From an uncultured Desulfobulbaceae bacterium (GTDB lineage Bacteria > Desulfobacterota > Desulfobulbia > Desulfobulbales > BM004): 13,661 bases of DNA. The notes beneath the pieces are model-generated. The model saw only the letters and a list, made by a program, of their open reading frames with translations. It did not search any database and was not told the origin of the DNA. Location: the NCBI GenBank assembly GCA_947258675.1, contig CAMYJP010000162.1:1-13661 (forward strand), read 5' to 3'. Every line of letters starts with the position of its first letter. Position 1 is the first letter of the stretch. Shown piece after piece: positions 7,182 through 13,661 of the stretch. The position numbers were made by a program, and so were the translations under genes.

Positions 7182-8753
7182 TTTAGCATATTCTACCGAC
7201 CTGGTTTCCCTTATAACCGTCACACGAATCTGGCCTGGGTATGTCAGTTGCTCCTCAACCTTATCCGCAATATTTCGGCTCATAACTGCTGCATCCGTAT
7301 CTGAAATATCACTGCTGTCTACTACGATTCTGAGATCGCGACCAGCCTGGATCGCGTACGATTTCTCGACTCCTTTGAAATCATTGGCAATTTTCTCAAG
7401 TTCCTCAAGCCGCTTTACGTATGTCTCAAGCATTTCCTTCCTCGCGCCCGGGCGAGCACCGGAAAGCGCATCAGCAGATTGTACCAGAATATCCAAAACA
7501 CTTTCGGGTAACACCTCTTCATGATGAGCGGCAATGGCATGCGTAACTGCAGTGGATTCACCATATTTTTTGGCCAGATCCGCCCCGATACTGGCATGTG
7601 ATCCTTCCACTTCATGATCAACGGCTTTGCCAAGATCATGCAGTAAACCGGCTCGCCGAGCCTGTTTAGCATCAATACCCAACTCATTGGCCATGATACC
7701 GCAGAGAAAGGCTACTTCAACGGAGTGCTGCAGGACATTCTGACCATAACTTGTTCTATATTTAAGACGCCCAAGAAGTTTAATAACTTCCACATGGACA
7801 CCATGGACACCAACATCAAAAGTTACCTGTTCTCCAGCTTCCCGCATTGTAACTTCAAGTTCCTTGGCAACCTTGGCAACGACTTCCTCAATTCTGGCAG
7901 GATGAATTCTTCCATCATTGATCAATTGCTCCAGGGACTGCCGTGCAACTTCCCGCCTAACCGGATTAAAACCGGAAAGAATTACCGCTTCAGGCGTATC
8001 ATCAATAATTATATCTATTCCGGTAGCTGATTCCAGAGTCCTTATATTTCTTCCTTCCCGGCCAATAATACGTCCCTTCATTTCATCACTTGGCAGAGGC
8101 ACGACAGACACTGTCCTTTCGGCAACATAATCTCCAGCATAGCGGGAAATGGCAAGAGCCAGAATATTTTTTCCCTTCTTGTCGGCCTGCATTTTCATTT
8201 CATTTTCAATACGGACGAGCCGTTTGCCGGCTTCCATCCTGGCCTCACTTTCAATGCTTTCCATAAGCATTTTCTTTGCTTCTTCTCTTGTAATCCCGGC
8301 GATCTTCTCCAGTTTGAACCGCTGCTCTTCGATCAATATGTCAGCTTTTTTGTTCTTCTCAGCAAGGGTATTTTCCTGGTGAACAAATGATTTCTCTCTT
8401 TGCAGAAGATCTGTTTCCCTTTTATCAAGAAGATCAATTTTTCTTTCTATAGTTTCCAGTTTTTGACGAAATCGCTTTTCCTCGGAAACGACTTCAGCCA
8501 TGCGGGACTTTAGTTCCTTATCAAGCTCCTGCTTTTGCTGTATTGCTTCATCTTTAATTTGCAGTGAAGCCTCTTTCTTAACCTGCTCTGCTTCAAGAAT
8601 TGCATTCTCAAGTATCTGTTTTCCTTGTGCTTCTATGTTTTTTTGATGTGATTCAGCAATGCTTTTACGGATAAAATAACCAACTGCAATTCCTATCAAA
8701 ACTCCCAGCATCAAATAAACGGGCAAATGTTCTTTAATTCCTAATATATCCAT
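7179..8753 (-). CDS. rny: Ribonuclease Y
   Basis: This is a membrane-anchored endoribonuclease that starts mRNA decay. The 524 residues show the complete family layout. There is an N-terminal membrane segment (about 10-27) and a long charged coiled coil (about 30-205). A KH RNA-binding domain with the [12 protein letters not shown] motif lies near 230-240. An HD metal-dependent phosphohydrolase domain follows, with LLHDLGKA near 370 and AIAAHHEE near 400. The C-terminus ends in the typical [16 protein letters not shown]. The length matches the usual 510-525 residues. The start ATG is preceded on the minus strand by AAGGAGGGAAGGA, a strong if slightly distant Shine-Dalgarno. Its TAG stop falls in the end of a repeat element. 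It lies downstream of zapA and the 6S RNA and upstream of tyrS on the same strand, an order I associate with Desulfobacterota. Long frames on the other strand here are antisense artefacts. Confidence 0.97.
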   Translation of the reverse strand: MDILGIKEHLPVYLMLGVLIGIAVGYFIRKSIAESHQKNIEAQGKQILENAILEAEQVKKEASLQIKDEAIQQKQELDKELKSRMAEVVSEEKRFRQKLETIERKIDLLDKRETDLLQREKSFVHQENTLAEKNKKADILIEEQRFKLEKIAGITREEAKKMLMESIESEARMEAGKRLVRIENEMKMQADKKGKNILALAISRYAGDYVAERTVSVVPLPSDEMKGRIIGREGRNIRTLESATGIDIIIDDTPEAVILSGFNPVRREVARQSLEQLINDGRIHPARIEEVVAKVAKELEVTMREAGEQVTFDVGVHGVHVEVIKLLGRLKYRTSYGQNVLQHSVEVAFLCGIMANELGIDAKQARRAGLLHDLGKAVDHEVEGSHASIGADLAKKYGESTAVTHAIAAHHEEVLPESVLDILVQSADALSGARPGARKEMLETYVKRLEELEKIANDFKGVEKSYAIQAGRDLRIVVDSSDISDTDAAVMSRNIADKVEEQLTYPGQIRVTVIRETRSVEYAK

Positions 8754-8926
8754 GGAGTCCTTCCCTCCTTTCCTGTATGTATTCCTAAGATCAATTTTGG
8801 CAGCGTTTTTCTAGGGAATACCACGCACCCGATTCAGCAGAACAACTCGCTGAAAACCGTATGCGTTAAGTTATTTTAAAAGGGAGTAAAAGAAATGGAA
8901 AAGAATGGATATGAAGGCGGGAAAAA

Positions 8927-9103
8927 ATGATGCGACTGATTTGTCATCTGCTACAGACAGCAACACTGCTAAAAAACATTAATCTGTTTGATGCAAATCA
9001 ATTATATTATGCAACAAAATATATTCACCATTGTATGCGCCAATTAATCCCCAATTTTACCGCTCCATACGGAAGATTGCCCTTGAACCCTGATCCTTAT
9101 TAG
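8927..9103 (+). CDS. Possible small protein, 58 residues, coupled to an 11-codon leader ORF
   Basis: An 11-codon ORF (8895-8930, MEKNGYEGGKK) starts eight bases after AGGGAG (8881-8886). Its TGA stop overlaps the ATG of a second ORF as ATGA (8927-8930), a classic coupling arrangement. The second ORF gives 58 residues beginning MMRLICHLLQ and ending in a proline-rich tail. It has no recognisable domain. It lies opposite and divergent to rny, and about 200 bases downstream there is a strong + strand terminator with no other gene to serve. The composition is ordinary for AT-rich noncoding DNA, and I see no clear promoter. It may equally be a noncoding transcript or chance. Confidence 0.25.
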   Translation: MMRLICHLLQTATLLKNINLFDANQLYYATKYIHHCMRQLIPNFTAPYGRLPLNPDPY

Positions 9104-9139
9104 GTCATATTCATCGGGTGGCAGTCTTTATCTCATTTA

Positions 9140-9180
9140 AAATATTGCTTTTCTCAATACAATATACAATTGCAATATTT
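9140..9180. repeat. 9-bp perfect inverted repeat in the rny-6S gap
   Basis: AAATATTGC (9140-9148) and GCAATATTT (9172-9180) can form a nine-base-pair stem with a 23-base loop. It lies in the stretch 9104-9301, where I otherwise see nothing except a small CCTGA/TCAGG hairpin at 9203-9218. It could be a leader structure or a protein-binding site. At this AT content it may also be chance. Confidence 0.3.
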
Positions 9181-9301
9181 GAACCTGACACAATTCAGGA
9201 ATTAGTTCTTTTTTAGGCTCTTCCCGCCATACCAAAATCTTTAAATCTCCCCGATCTAATGGTTGCACCAAGTAAGTGGAAAATTTCCATTTCCAGCCTC
9301 T

Positions 9302-9334
9302 GGTGTTTTATATAAAGCACCCTGTTTTTTTTTT
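9302..9334 (+). terminator. Strong intrinsic terminator on the + strand
   Basis: GGTGTTTT (9302-9309) pairs with AAAGCACC (9314-9321), eight pairs including one G-U, around an ATAT loop. CTG and ten consecutive T residues (9325-9334) follow. On the minus strand the T tract becomes a leading A tract, so it works only for + strand transcription. No established + strand gene lies upstream within the preceding several kilobases; the only candidate is the small coupled ORF pair. Confidence 0.65.
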
Positions 9335-9360
9335 GGAAAAAACAGAGATGCGTTGCAAGC

Positions 9361-9382
9361 AAAAAAAGAAGCCCCCCGGCCT
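9361..9382 (-). terminator. Intrinsic terminator at the 3' end of the 6S RNA
   Basis: Read on the minus strand, AGGCC, a GGGG loop and GGCTT (five pairs with one G-U) are followed by C and seven T residues (9367-9361). This sets the 3' end of the 6S RNA. The AGGCC arm is the same strand that closes the mature 6S stem, so the terminator hairpin and the closing stem exclude each other. Confidence 0.6.
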
Positions 9383-9550
9383 ACCGTGCCAACAGATTAC
9401 AAGAACCTAACTGATGTTAGGTGGGCAAAACTCATACCCCCTTCTAAGGAATTTCGCAGGTGCGAATTCACTTTCCAGAGGAAGAGGAGGCACCCTTTTT
9501 ATAAGAGATTGGCTCAATGCGCTATTGATCACCAACAGGCCAGGGGAACT
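9371..9550 (-). ncRNA. ssrS: 6S RNA (regulator of sigma-70 RNA polymerase)
   Basis: 6S RNA mimics an open promoter and sequesters housekeeping RNA polymerase in stationary phase. Read on the minus strand, the 180-base candidate has the diagnostic layout. A closing stem pairs TTCCCC-T-GGCCT near the 5' end with AGGCC-GGGGGG at the 3' end, and the stem continues as GUGaUCAA / UUGGCAC. A large central bubble follows; its 3' side carries a small hairpin CCTAAC-ATCA-GTTAGG, in the same place as the CCTTGAA hairpin of the E. coli RNA. The terminal stem pairs CCTCTTC with GAAGGGG and ends in GAATTCGCA-CC-TGCGAAATTC. The length is typical (about 180-200). It lies directly downstream of zapA, a conserved position for ssrS in proteobacteria. 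A TATAAA -10 sits at the correct distance upstream. The ends are estimated to within a few bases. Confidence 0.85.
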
Positions 9551-9554
9551 CATC

Positions 9555-9560
9555 TTTATA
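9555..9560 (-). promoter_or_regulatory. -10 element of the 6S RNA promoter
   Basis: The minus strand reads TATAAA here, five to seven bases before the predicted 5' end of the 6S RNA at about 9549-9550. No good -35 lies 16-18 bases upstream; the nearest candidate TTGATT is only 13 bases away. Some transcripts may also read through from zapA and be processed. Confidence 0.45.
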
Positions 9561-9653
9561 ACGACAGAAAAAAAATCAATTTCTCTTGCCTACAGAATAT
9601 CATTATCGGCCTTTCCAGTCAAACAGTTAAACCCTTAGACCAGCAAAGGTTAC

Positions 9654-9705
9654 AAAAAACACACTCCCTTTACATTCCTGCTTCTTTTTTCGCGGGAATG
9701 GAGTG
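9654..9705 (-). terminator. Possible terminator overlapping the end of zapA
   Basis: On the minus strand, CACTCCATTCC (9705-9695), inside the last codons of zapA, can pair with GGAAT (9678-9674) and GGAGTG (9667-9662), with a six-base bulge. TG and six T residues (9659-9654) follow. The long A-rich loop and the bulge weaken it. It would separate zapA from the 6S RNA, which has its own promoter. Confidence 0.4.
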
Positions 9706-9975
9706 CTCAATTTTTTGGGTCACCCGATTGACAAATTGATCGGTTTCGAGCTTATATTGCTCAAAATCTCTTTTTAATCTCACATACTTGCCAGCCATAT
9801 TCAAACTGGTAAGGACTGCAATTTTATTTGTCGGCAGCATGGTCCTAGCAGTATTGGAATGGCCTTCTATCTGAGACTTCACAAGATTTAGTATCTCCCT
9901 GACATCCTCTTCCGGTGCATCAGTGTATAAGGGATACTCTTGACCCAGCAGTTCGAATTTAACCAGTCGTTCCAA
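9670..9975 (-). CDS. zapA: Cell division protein ZapA
   Basis: ZapA binds FtsZ and bundles protofilaments at the division ring in the cytoplasm. The sequence shows the family pattern: an N-terminal VKFELLGQEYPLYTDAPEEDV segment (beta strands and first helix), then the NKIAVLTSLNMAGKYVRLKRD block leading into the C-terminal coiled coil. I choose the TTG at 9975. It follows GGGGAAGG with a spacing of seven bases and gives a protein starting ERLVKFELLGQEY, as most ZapA proteins do, with 101 residues. The ATG at 10017 would add 14 unlikely residues (MRRLSSVSPGEGVF) and has no Shine-Dalgarno. The ZapB-like gene is 84 bases upstream and the 6S RNA follows. The last codons may take part in a terminator hairpin. 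Confidence 0.9.
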   Translation of the reverse strand: MERLVKFELLGQEYPLYTDAPEEDVREILNLVKSQIEGHSNTARTMLPTNKIAVLTSLNMAGKYVRLKRDFEQYKLETDQFVNRVTQKIEHSIPAKKEAGM

Positions 9976-10059
9976 AAAAACACCTTCCCCCGGAGAAACA
10001 GAACTGAGCCGCCTCATAGAAGGCTATCTGTTACGCCTAAGGCTGAATTGGTTAATTAG

Positions 10060-10389
10060 CTATTCAACCCCCAAGGAAAAAGTTTGTTCCGATGTCACGG
10101 CAGATTCATTACGCGGCCGTTTTTTTTTCGAAACAGATGACTTGCCTGATGGTGACCCAAGGGAGCTCTCCCACTCCTCAATTTTATCAATTAACCCGGT
10201 AACCCTGTCATGCATTACGCTTTTATCACTCTGCAAATTCCCTAAAAGATTCTGTTTTTCCTTATTTTCTTTTTCTAAGGTATCATACTGGCTTTGCAGT
10301 GTTTCATACTCTTTTTTTAACTCATTGTAGTTTCCAATCAGCTTTTCAATATACACTTCCAACCGGCCTAGCTTCTCTTCCTGCGCCAT
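10060..10389 (-). CDS. zapB: ZapB-like coiled-coil cell division protein
   Basis: The 109-residue form starts MAQEEKLGRLE and is almost wholly coiled coil from about 4 to 78, with heptads such as LKKEYETLQSQYDTLEKENK. It then has a basic, serine-rich tail (KKKRPRNES). This resembles the short coiled-coil proteins (TIGR02449/ZapB-like) that sit beside zapA in many proteobacteria and help organise FtsZ through ZapA. The closeness to zapA is the main support, because coiled coils are weak evidence of homology. The chosen ATG has AAAGGAG 12 bases upstream. An in-frame ATG at 10470 would give 136 residues with a non-helical extension and only a weak GGGG. An out-of-frame 12-codon ORF (10430-10392) with a perfect GGAGGAG ends two bases before the chosen start and could couple translation. 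Confidence 0.72.
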   Translation of the reverse strand: MAQEEKLGRLEVYIEKLIGNYNELKKEYETLQSQYDTLEKENKEKQNLLGNLQSDKSVMHDRVTGLIDKIEEWESSLGSPSGKSSVSKKKRPRNESAVTSEQTFSLGVE

Positions 10390-10505
10390 AACTATTTTCG
10401 ACTCCTTTGTTTCAACGGTATAATTTTCATTTTCTCCTCCCATAAAAGGAAGCGAACCCTGTGCATTCATAACTACCCCAAAACATTTTTATTTTAACAT
10501 TTCAC

Positions 10506-10531
10506 CGCAGTTGGAACCTCTCCGAACTGCG
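10506..10531. promoter_or_regulatory. 7-bp inverted repeat between the Nudix gene and the zapB-like gene
   Basis: CGCAGTT (10506-10512) and AACTGCG (10525-10531) are perfect inverted repeats 12 bases apart. The element lies 55 bases after the Nudix stop codon and just upstream of the zap genes on the minus strand. No T tract follows on either strand, so it is not a typical intrinsic terminator. It may be an RNA hairpin at the Nudix 3' end or an operator for the zap transcript. Confidence 0.35.
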
Positions 10532-10587
10532 ATTACAACGTACATCAAATCATAATCGGCCAACAAAGACAAATCAAGCTGTTTATA

Positions 10588-11073
10588 TCAGATACGAACA
10601 TAGCTCCAACTCATTGGCTGCCCATTTCTGTAAGGCATATATCCATGAAAAATCCTCGGATCCTGATCAAATACCATAGGCAAAAAATTGCGATCGCCTT
10701 TCCACATTGGAAGTTCATGTAACCTATTTATGGGATACCAGTCTAACACACCTTCTTCATTTTCAATATTCGGCGTCCCCCTGAAGCTCTCAATCCTGAA
10801 TATAAAACCAAGCCAATCTTCGTTATTGGCTCCAAAACCAGTCCAGTTGATAGTCCCCCTCATTAGTACCTTACCGCACTCTATCCCTGCCTCCTCCCAT
10901 ACTTCACGCTTCAAACAGGAAAGAACATCCTCATTGGAATGCATCTTGCCGCCAAGACCATTATATTTATTCATATGTACATCATTTTGCCTGGTGATCC
11001 GGTGGATAAGTAGAGTTTCTTTCTTATCAGACGAAAGAATATATCCAAGTGTGCCGATAATGGGTTTATACAT
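10588..11073 (-). CDS. Nudix hydrolase, MutT / 8-oxo-dGTP diphosphatase type
   Basis: Nudix enzymes hydrolyse nucleoside diphosphates linked to another group. The MutT-like members remove oxidised dGTP from the nucleotide pool. The 161-residue protein has a perfect Nudix box starting at GKMHSNE (about residue 42) and continuing through REVWEEAGI, which matches Gx5Ex7REUxEExGU with all metal-binding glutamates. Before it lies the GTLGYIL strand and the NKYNGLGGK segment; after it WLGFIF and VLDWYP, as in the MTH1-like 8-oxo-dGTP diphosphatases. There is no signal peptide. The start ATG has AAGG nearby on the minus strand (TTAAGGTACGGTAAAATG). It is divergent from the histidine kinase gene and upstream of the zap genes on the same strand. 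Substrate assignment is from family resemblance only. Confidence 0.88.
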   Translation of the reverse strand: MYKPIIGTLGYILSSDKKETLLIHRITRQNDVHMNKYNGLGGKMHSNEDVLSCLKREVWEEAGIECGKVLMRGTINWTGFGANNEDWLGFIFRIESFRGTPNIENEEGVLDWYPINRLHELPMWKGDRNFLPMVFDQDPRIFHGYMPYRNGQPMSWSYVRI

Positions 11074-11299
11074 TTTACCGTACCTTAACGTTAATCGTAT
11101 ATATAAAATTTTCGTATGCAGACTATAATCAAACTAAAGCAAGAAAAAGTCATTTTTTTGGCCTCTTTTCGGTCTTATTTTCAACAGACCTGTTTAGAAG
11201 TAACAACTTTCTGAGCAAAAACTATTTATATTGCTGTTGTTTGGTATTTTTTTTATCGATCAGACTGAGGCCCCTAGGGATTAATCTATGGCATTTTTT

Positions 11300-11329
11300 T
11301 TGCTGGACACCCTTACATGCTGTAAGAAT
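11300..11329. promoter_or_regulatory. Palindrome and weak promoter upstream of the histidine kinase
   Basis: CTTACA (11312-11317) and TGTAAG (11321-11326) form a perfect inverted repeat around TGC. A weak + strand promoter (TTGCTG at 11300, then TAAGAA 17 bases later) would be covered by it. It lies in the 322-base divergent gap between the Nudix and kinase genes. That gap also holds TTAACGTTAA (11085-11094) before the Nudix start, a GGTCT/AGACC hairpin (11171-11190) and CCCTAGGG near 11273. None is matched to a known regulator. Confidence 0.3.
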
Positions 11330-11395
11330 ATTTTTTAATAATTAATATGTTACTTGGACTCCAAGGAATGCACAAATAAGGAATACTATTTCCGT

Positions 11396-13237
11396 ATGGA
11401 TTTTTTTAAAAAATACCGTCTAGTTACTCTTTTAGCCTGTACAGTCCTCGCTGCTGCATCAGCAAGCTTCTTTACCATGTTTCACATGGAAAAAACCTTA
11501 CTTCATGAAAAGTTAGCAGATGAAGGAAAACTTCTTTCACAACTCCTGAAATCTGTTCCATATAGAGACACACCCCTATCGGGAATGTTGTCAAAATATC
11601 TTCAGGCTGTCCCGGGAATAAAAGAATATTCAAACTTCTGCTACATCATTGTCAAAGACAAAACCGGACTGGAAGTATCAAAATTAGTTAAGCCCGGAAC
11701 GGTGCTGCCAATTTCAGAAACTGTTACTCCATCTTTAAAACCTTTAAAACTCACAGTTAAAGAACCCGGGACAGGACAACGCATAAAAGAATACCATGTG
11801 CCGATTTTTGCTGATGAATCTCTTGCAGGCACCGTAATTTTAGGCCTTGCAGAACCGGTCGGTATTTTAAAACCATCTTCTCATAAATATTACTTGATTC
11901 TGCTATCGATCCCTTTGCTGCTCGGAATTGTCTTATTACTGCTCTATAGATCGGAAATCAAGGGAATAAGGGTTTTACGATCACAGCTTGAAGAAATTAA
12001 ACCTGATGAAAACGATGAACAAAATGTAACGCTGGATGTTTCAGGCAATAAAGAAATAGCCGGCCTTACCCTGGACCTTAAAATTCTTCTAGATAGCTTC
12101 CTCAAGCGAATTCGAAAGCTTGAAGAAACACATATCAATTTACTCACAGCCGATAAAGTATACAGTTATAAGAAAACGAGGCTTGAGGCAATTCTTGAAA
12201 AAATGCCTGACGGCATTCTGGTAATCGATGATACCAGCATGGCAACATATGTTAACAGCGCGACTGAAACTCTTTTAGGAATAGACCGCGAAACAATTCT
12301 TGCAAAAAAATTTCAGGAATGGAGCGATGAGAAGATCTCAACATTCCTGACTCGATATCAAGGACATAATGGCAGGCTTTACAGGGCCGAAGGTATTGAA
12401 ATCAACCCGTCCCATACCCCTGAAAAAACAATATCCATGGATGCCTTCCCACTGGTAACCCAAGGCAGCGAACAAGCACCACAGGGGACGCTTATCATAT
12501 GCCGTGATGTTACATCCCATGCATTAGCCAGACAGGCGCGTGGCGATTTTGTCGCTCATGTTGCCCATGAGCTTAAATCACCCCTTACCGTACTCAGCAT
12601 GTACAGTGAAATGCTGCTTGGTGAAGACGGCAAATCAGAAGATTTCAGAATTGAGGCTGTCAACATAGTACATGATGAAGTGGAACGTTTGCATATGCTG
12701 ATCAACAGTCTTCTCAGTATTTCAAAAATAGAAATGGGCAGCATTGCCATTGACCGCAGTCGCGTAAAACTTATTGACCTGCTTGAAGATGCTTTTGCGA
12801 CTGTTTCTAGAAGCGGCAAGAATAACGACTTAAACTTCAAGCTCGAACTGCCCGATGAACTCAGCTCTGTTTTCATTGATAAGGACATGGTCAGAGTTTC
12901 CATAAATAATCTCCTGACTAATGCGATAAAATATAATCGCCCCGGCGGATCCGTTAGCCTTACTGCAGAAGAAACAGATGAATCCGTTTTTATAAGGGTT
13001 GAAGATACCGGATTCGGCATCCCTCCGGAATCACTCGATAAAGTGTTTGAAAAATTCTATCGAGTCGATAACGAAAACACAAGAGAGCAATCCGGACATG
13101 GCCTTGGCCTGACTCTTGCCAAAAACATCATTGATCTTCACCACGGAAAACTCACAGTTGAAAGCACATTGGACAAAGGAACCACCTTCACCATTCTTTT
13201 CAATAAGAAAGACGGCCTGATAAGGGAAGGTATTTAA
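11396..13237 (+). CDS. Membrane-bound sensor histidine kinase (PhoR-like layout)
   Basis: The ATG at 11396 gives 613 residues. A TTG at 11354 would add 14 residues but has no Shine-Dalgarno, and the ATG has a distant AAGGAA. Membrane segments lie at about 8-29 and 164-183 and enclose a sensor domain of about 130 residues outside the membrane. A HAMP-like and coiled linker follows, then a PAS domain (about 265-385, with DGILVIDD and YVNSATETLLGI). The kinase core is complete: H-box HVAHELKSPL with His391, N-box NLLTNAIKYN with Asn509, G1 DTGFGIPP, F-box FEKFYRVD and G2 GHGLGLTLAK. It should autophosphorylate and pass phosphate to a response regulator, which is not seen in the window. A STAS protein gene lies 64 bases downstream and another gene starts just after it, probably as one operon. 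The signal sensed is unknown. Confidence 0.92.
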   Translation: MDFFKKYRLVTLLACTVLAAASASFFTMFHMEKTLLHEKLADEGKLLSQLLKSVPYRDTPLSGMLSKYLQAVPGIKEYSNFCYIIVKDKTGLEVSKLVKPGTVLPISETVTPSLKPLKLTVKEPGTGQRIKEYHVPIFADESLAGTVILGLAEPVGILKPSSHKYYLILLSIPLLLGIVLLLLYRSEIKGIRVLRSQLEEIKPDENDEQNVTLDVSGNKEIAGLTLDLKILLDSFLKRIRKLEETHINLLTADKVYSYKKTRLEAILEKMPDGILVIDDTSMATYVNSATETLLGIDRETILAKKFQEWSDEKISTFLTRYQGHNGRLYRAEGIEINPSHTPEKTISMDAFPLVTQGSEQAPQGTLIICRDVTSHALARQARGDFVAHVAHELKSPLTVLSMYSEMLLGEDGKSEDFRIEAVNIVHDEVERLHMLINSLLSISKIEMGSIAIDRSRVKLIDLLEDAFATVSRSGKNNDLNFKLELPDELSSVFIDKDMVRVSINNLLTNAIKYNRPGGSVSLTAEETDESVFIRVEDTGFGIPPESLDKVFEKFYRVDNENTREQSGHGLGLTLAKNIIDLHHGKLTVESTLDKGTTFTILFNKKDGLIREGI

Positions 13238-13301
13238 TAATAAAGAATGATAGACAATAACTACTCGAAAACTATAAACGACAATTCTTCCGGACAAATA
13301 A

Positions 13302-13628
13302 ATGCTTGAAATAATCAAAACCCGCATCGGAGTTATTACCTATCTGGCGCCCATTGGTCTGTTCAGTGATGAAGATGACTTAAATACTCTCAAGGGCACT
13401 ATTGATTCATGCATAGATTCCCATGAATCCCACCTTGTAATAGACCTTGCCAAGGTTCCGACCATCACAGGGGCCGGTTTGGAGCTTATGCTTGATATCC
13501 AGGATCAACTCAGCCGCAGGGGCGGAGAATTGAAGGTTGTGAATGCAAACGGCATGCTGAAAGATATCTTTCTCATTACCGGATTCGACAATTACGTTGC
13601 CGTCATCACCACTGCAAGCGATTTATAA
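13302..13628 (+). CDS. STAS-domain protein (anti-sigma-factor-antagonist-like)
   Basis: The 108 residues cover a single STAS domain: LVIDLAKVPTITGAGLELMLDIQDQL at about 45-70, then GGELKVVNANGMLKDIFLITGFDNYV. STAS proteins act in partner-switching pathways, where a serine kinase/anti-sigma factor phosphorylates a serine in a DSSGL motif. Here that position reads T-G-A-G-L (56-60), so the usual Ser is Gly57. The protein therefore may not be switched by the standard phosphorylation. It lies 64 bases after the histidine kinase and one base before the next start codon, which suggests cotranscription. The Shine-Dalgarno is weak. A non-phosphorylated scaffold role is an inference. Confidence 0.85.
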   Translation: MLEIIKTRIGVITYLAPIGLFSDEDDLNTLKGTIDSCIDSHESHLVIDLAKVPTITGAGLELMLDIQDQLSRRGGELKVVNANGMLKDIFLITGFDNYVAVITTASDL

Positions 13629-13629
13629 C

Positions 13630-13661
13630 ATGAGTGCTATTCCAAAACCCATATCAATGAA
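13630..13661 (+). CDS. 5' end of a further gene (partial)
   Basis: An ATG one base after the STAS stop codon opens a frame reading MSAIPKPISM to the right edge. The tight spacing suggests translational coupling with the STAS gene and membership of the same operon. There is too little sequence to name it. A response regulator or a partner-switching component would fit the context, but nothing in the ten codons shows it. Confidence 0.45.
   Translation, partial: MSAIPKPISM

Noticed and set aside
7018..7524. A 168-residue + strand frame over repeat copy 3 and the 3' end of rny
   Set aside because: Its serine-rich translation is the antisense of the conserved rny C-terminus, and its first part is repeat DNA.
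9263..9739. A 158-residue + strand frame across the 6S RNA and the end of zapA
   Set aside because: It has no domain, no Shine-Dalgarno, and lies antisense to the well-structured 6S RNA and to zapA.

Overview
The window looks like a chromosomal segment of an anaerobic Desulfobacterota (former Deltaproteobacteria) bacterium, probably of the sulfate-reducer type. This is inferred from the character of the proteins (PerR-type Fur regulator, RNase Y, a radical SAM family typical of this phylum), the fairly AT-rich composition, and the order zapB-like / zapA / 6S RNA / rny / tyrS. No species assignment is possible from the sequence alone.

Left part (1-5335, mostly + strand): the tail of an unidentified gene, then a 776-residue exported protein made of ten Sel1-like repeats, four TPRs and a C-terminal parvulin-like domain. 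Next come a 140-residue protein of unknown function behind palindromic upstream DNA, and a radical SAM gene broken by a frameshift near 3760-3790. A PerR-like regulator closes this part; it has a good sigma-70 promoter whose -10 is overlapped by an inverted repeat, which suggests autoregulation.

Middle part (5480-11073, - strand): read in transcription order, this is a Nudix hydrolase, a ZapB-like coiled-coil protein, ZapA, a 6S RNA that I recognise from its secondary structure, RNase Y and tyrosyl-tRNA synthetase. A family of fold-back repeats with ends resembling TAGTTTCCATCCGGAAA fills the spaces after rny and after tyrS. One exact 12-mer from the repeat end supplies the stop codon of both genes. 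Between rny and the 6S RNA, a strong intrinsic terminator on the opposite (+) strand faces the 6S terminator tail to tail. This implies an unannotated + strand transcript, and the only coding candidates are an 11-codon and a 58-codon ORF joined by an ATGA overlap.

Right part (11354-13661, + strand): a membrane-bound PhoR-like sensor histidine kinase, a STAS-domain protein without the usual phosphorylatable serine, and the first codons of a further gene. These probably form a signalling operon.

The window holds no CRISPR array, insertion sequence, phage gene or tRNA that I can see. The least ordinary items are the Sel1-TPR-parvulin fusion, the stop-codon-donating repeats, and the hidden + strand unit between rny and the 6S RNA.
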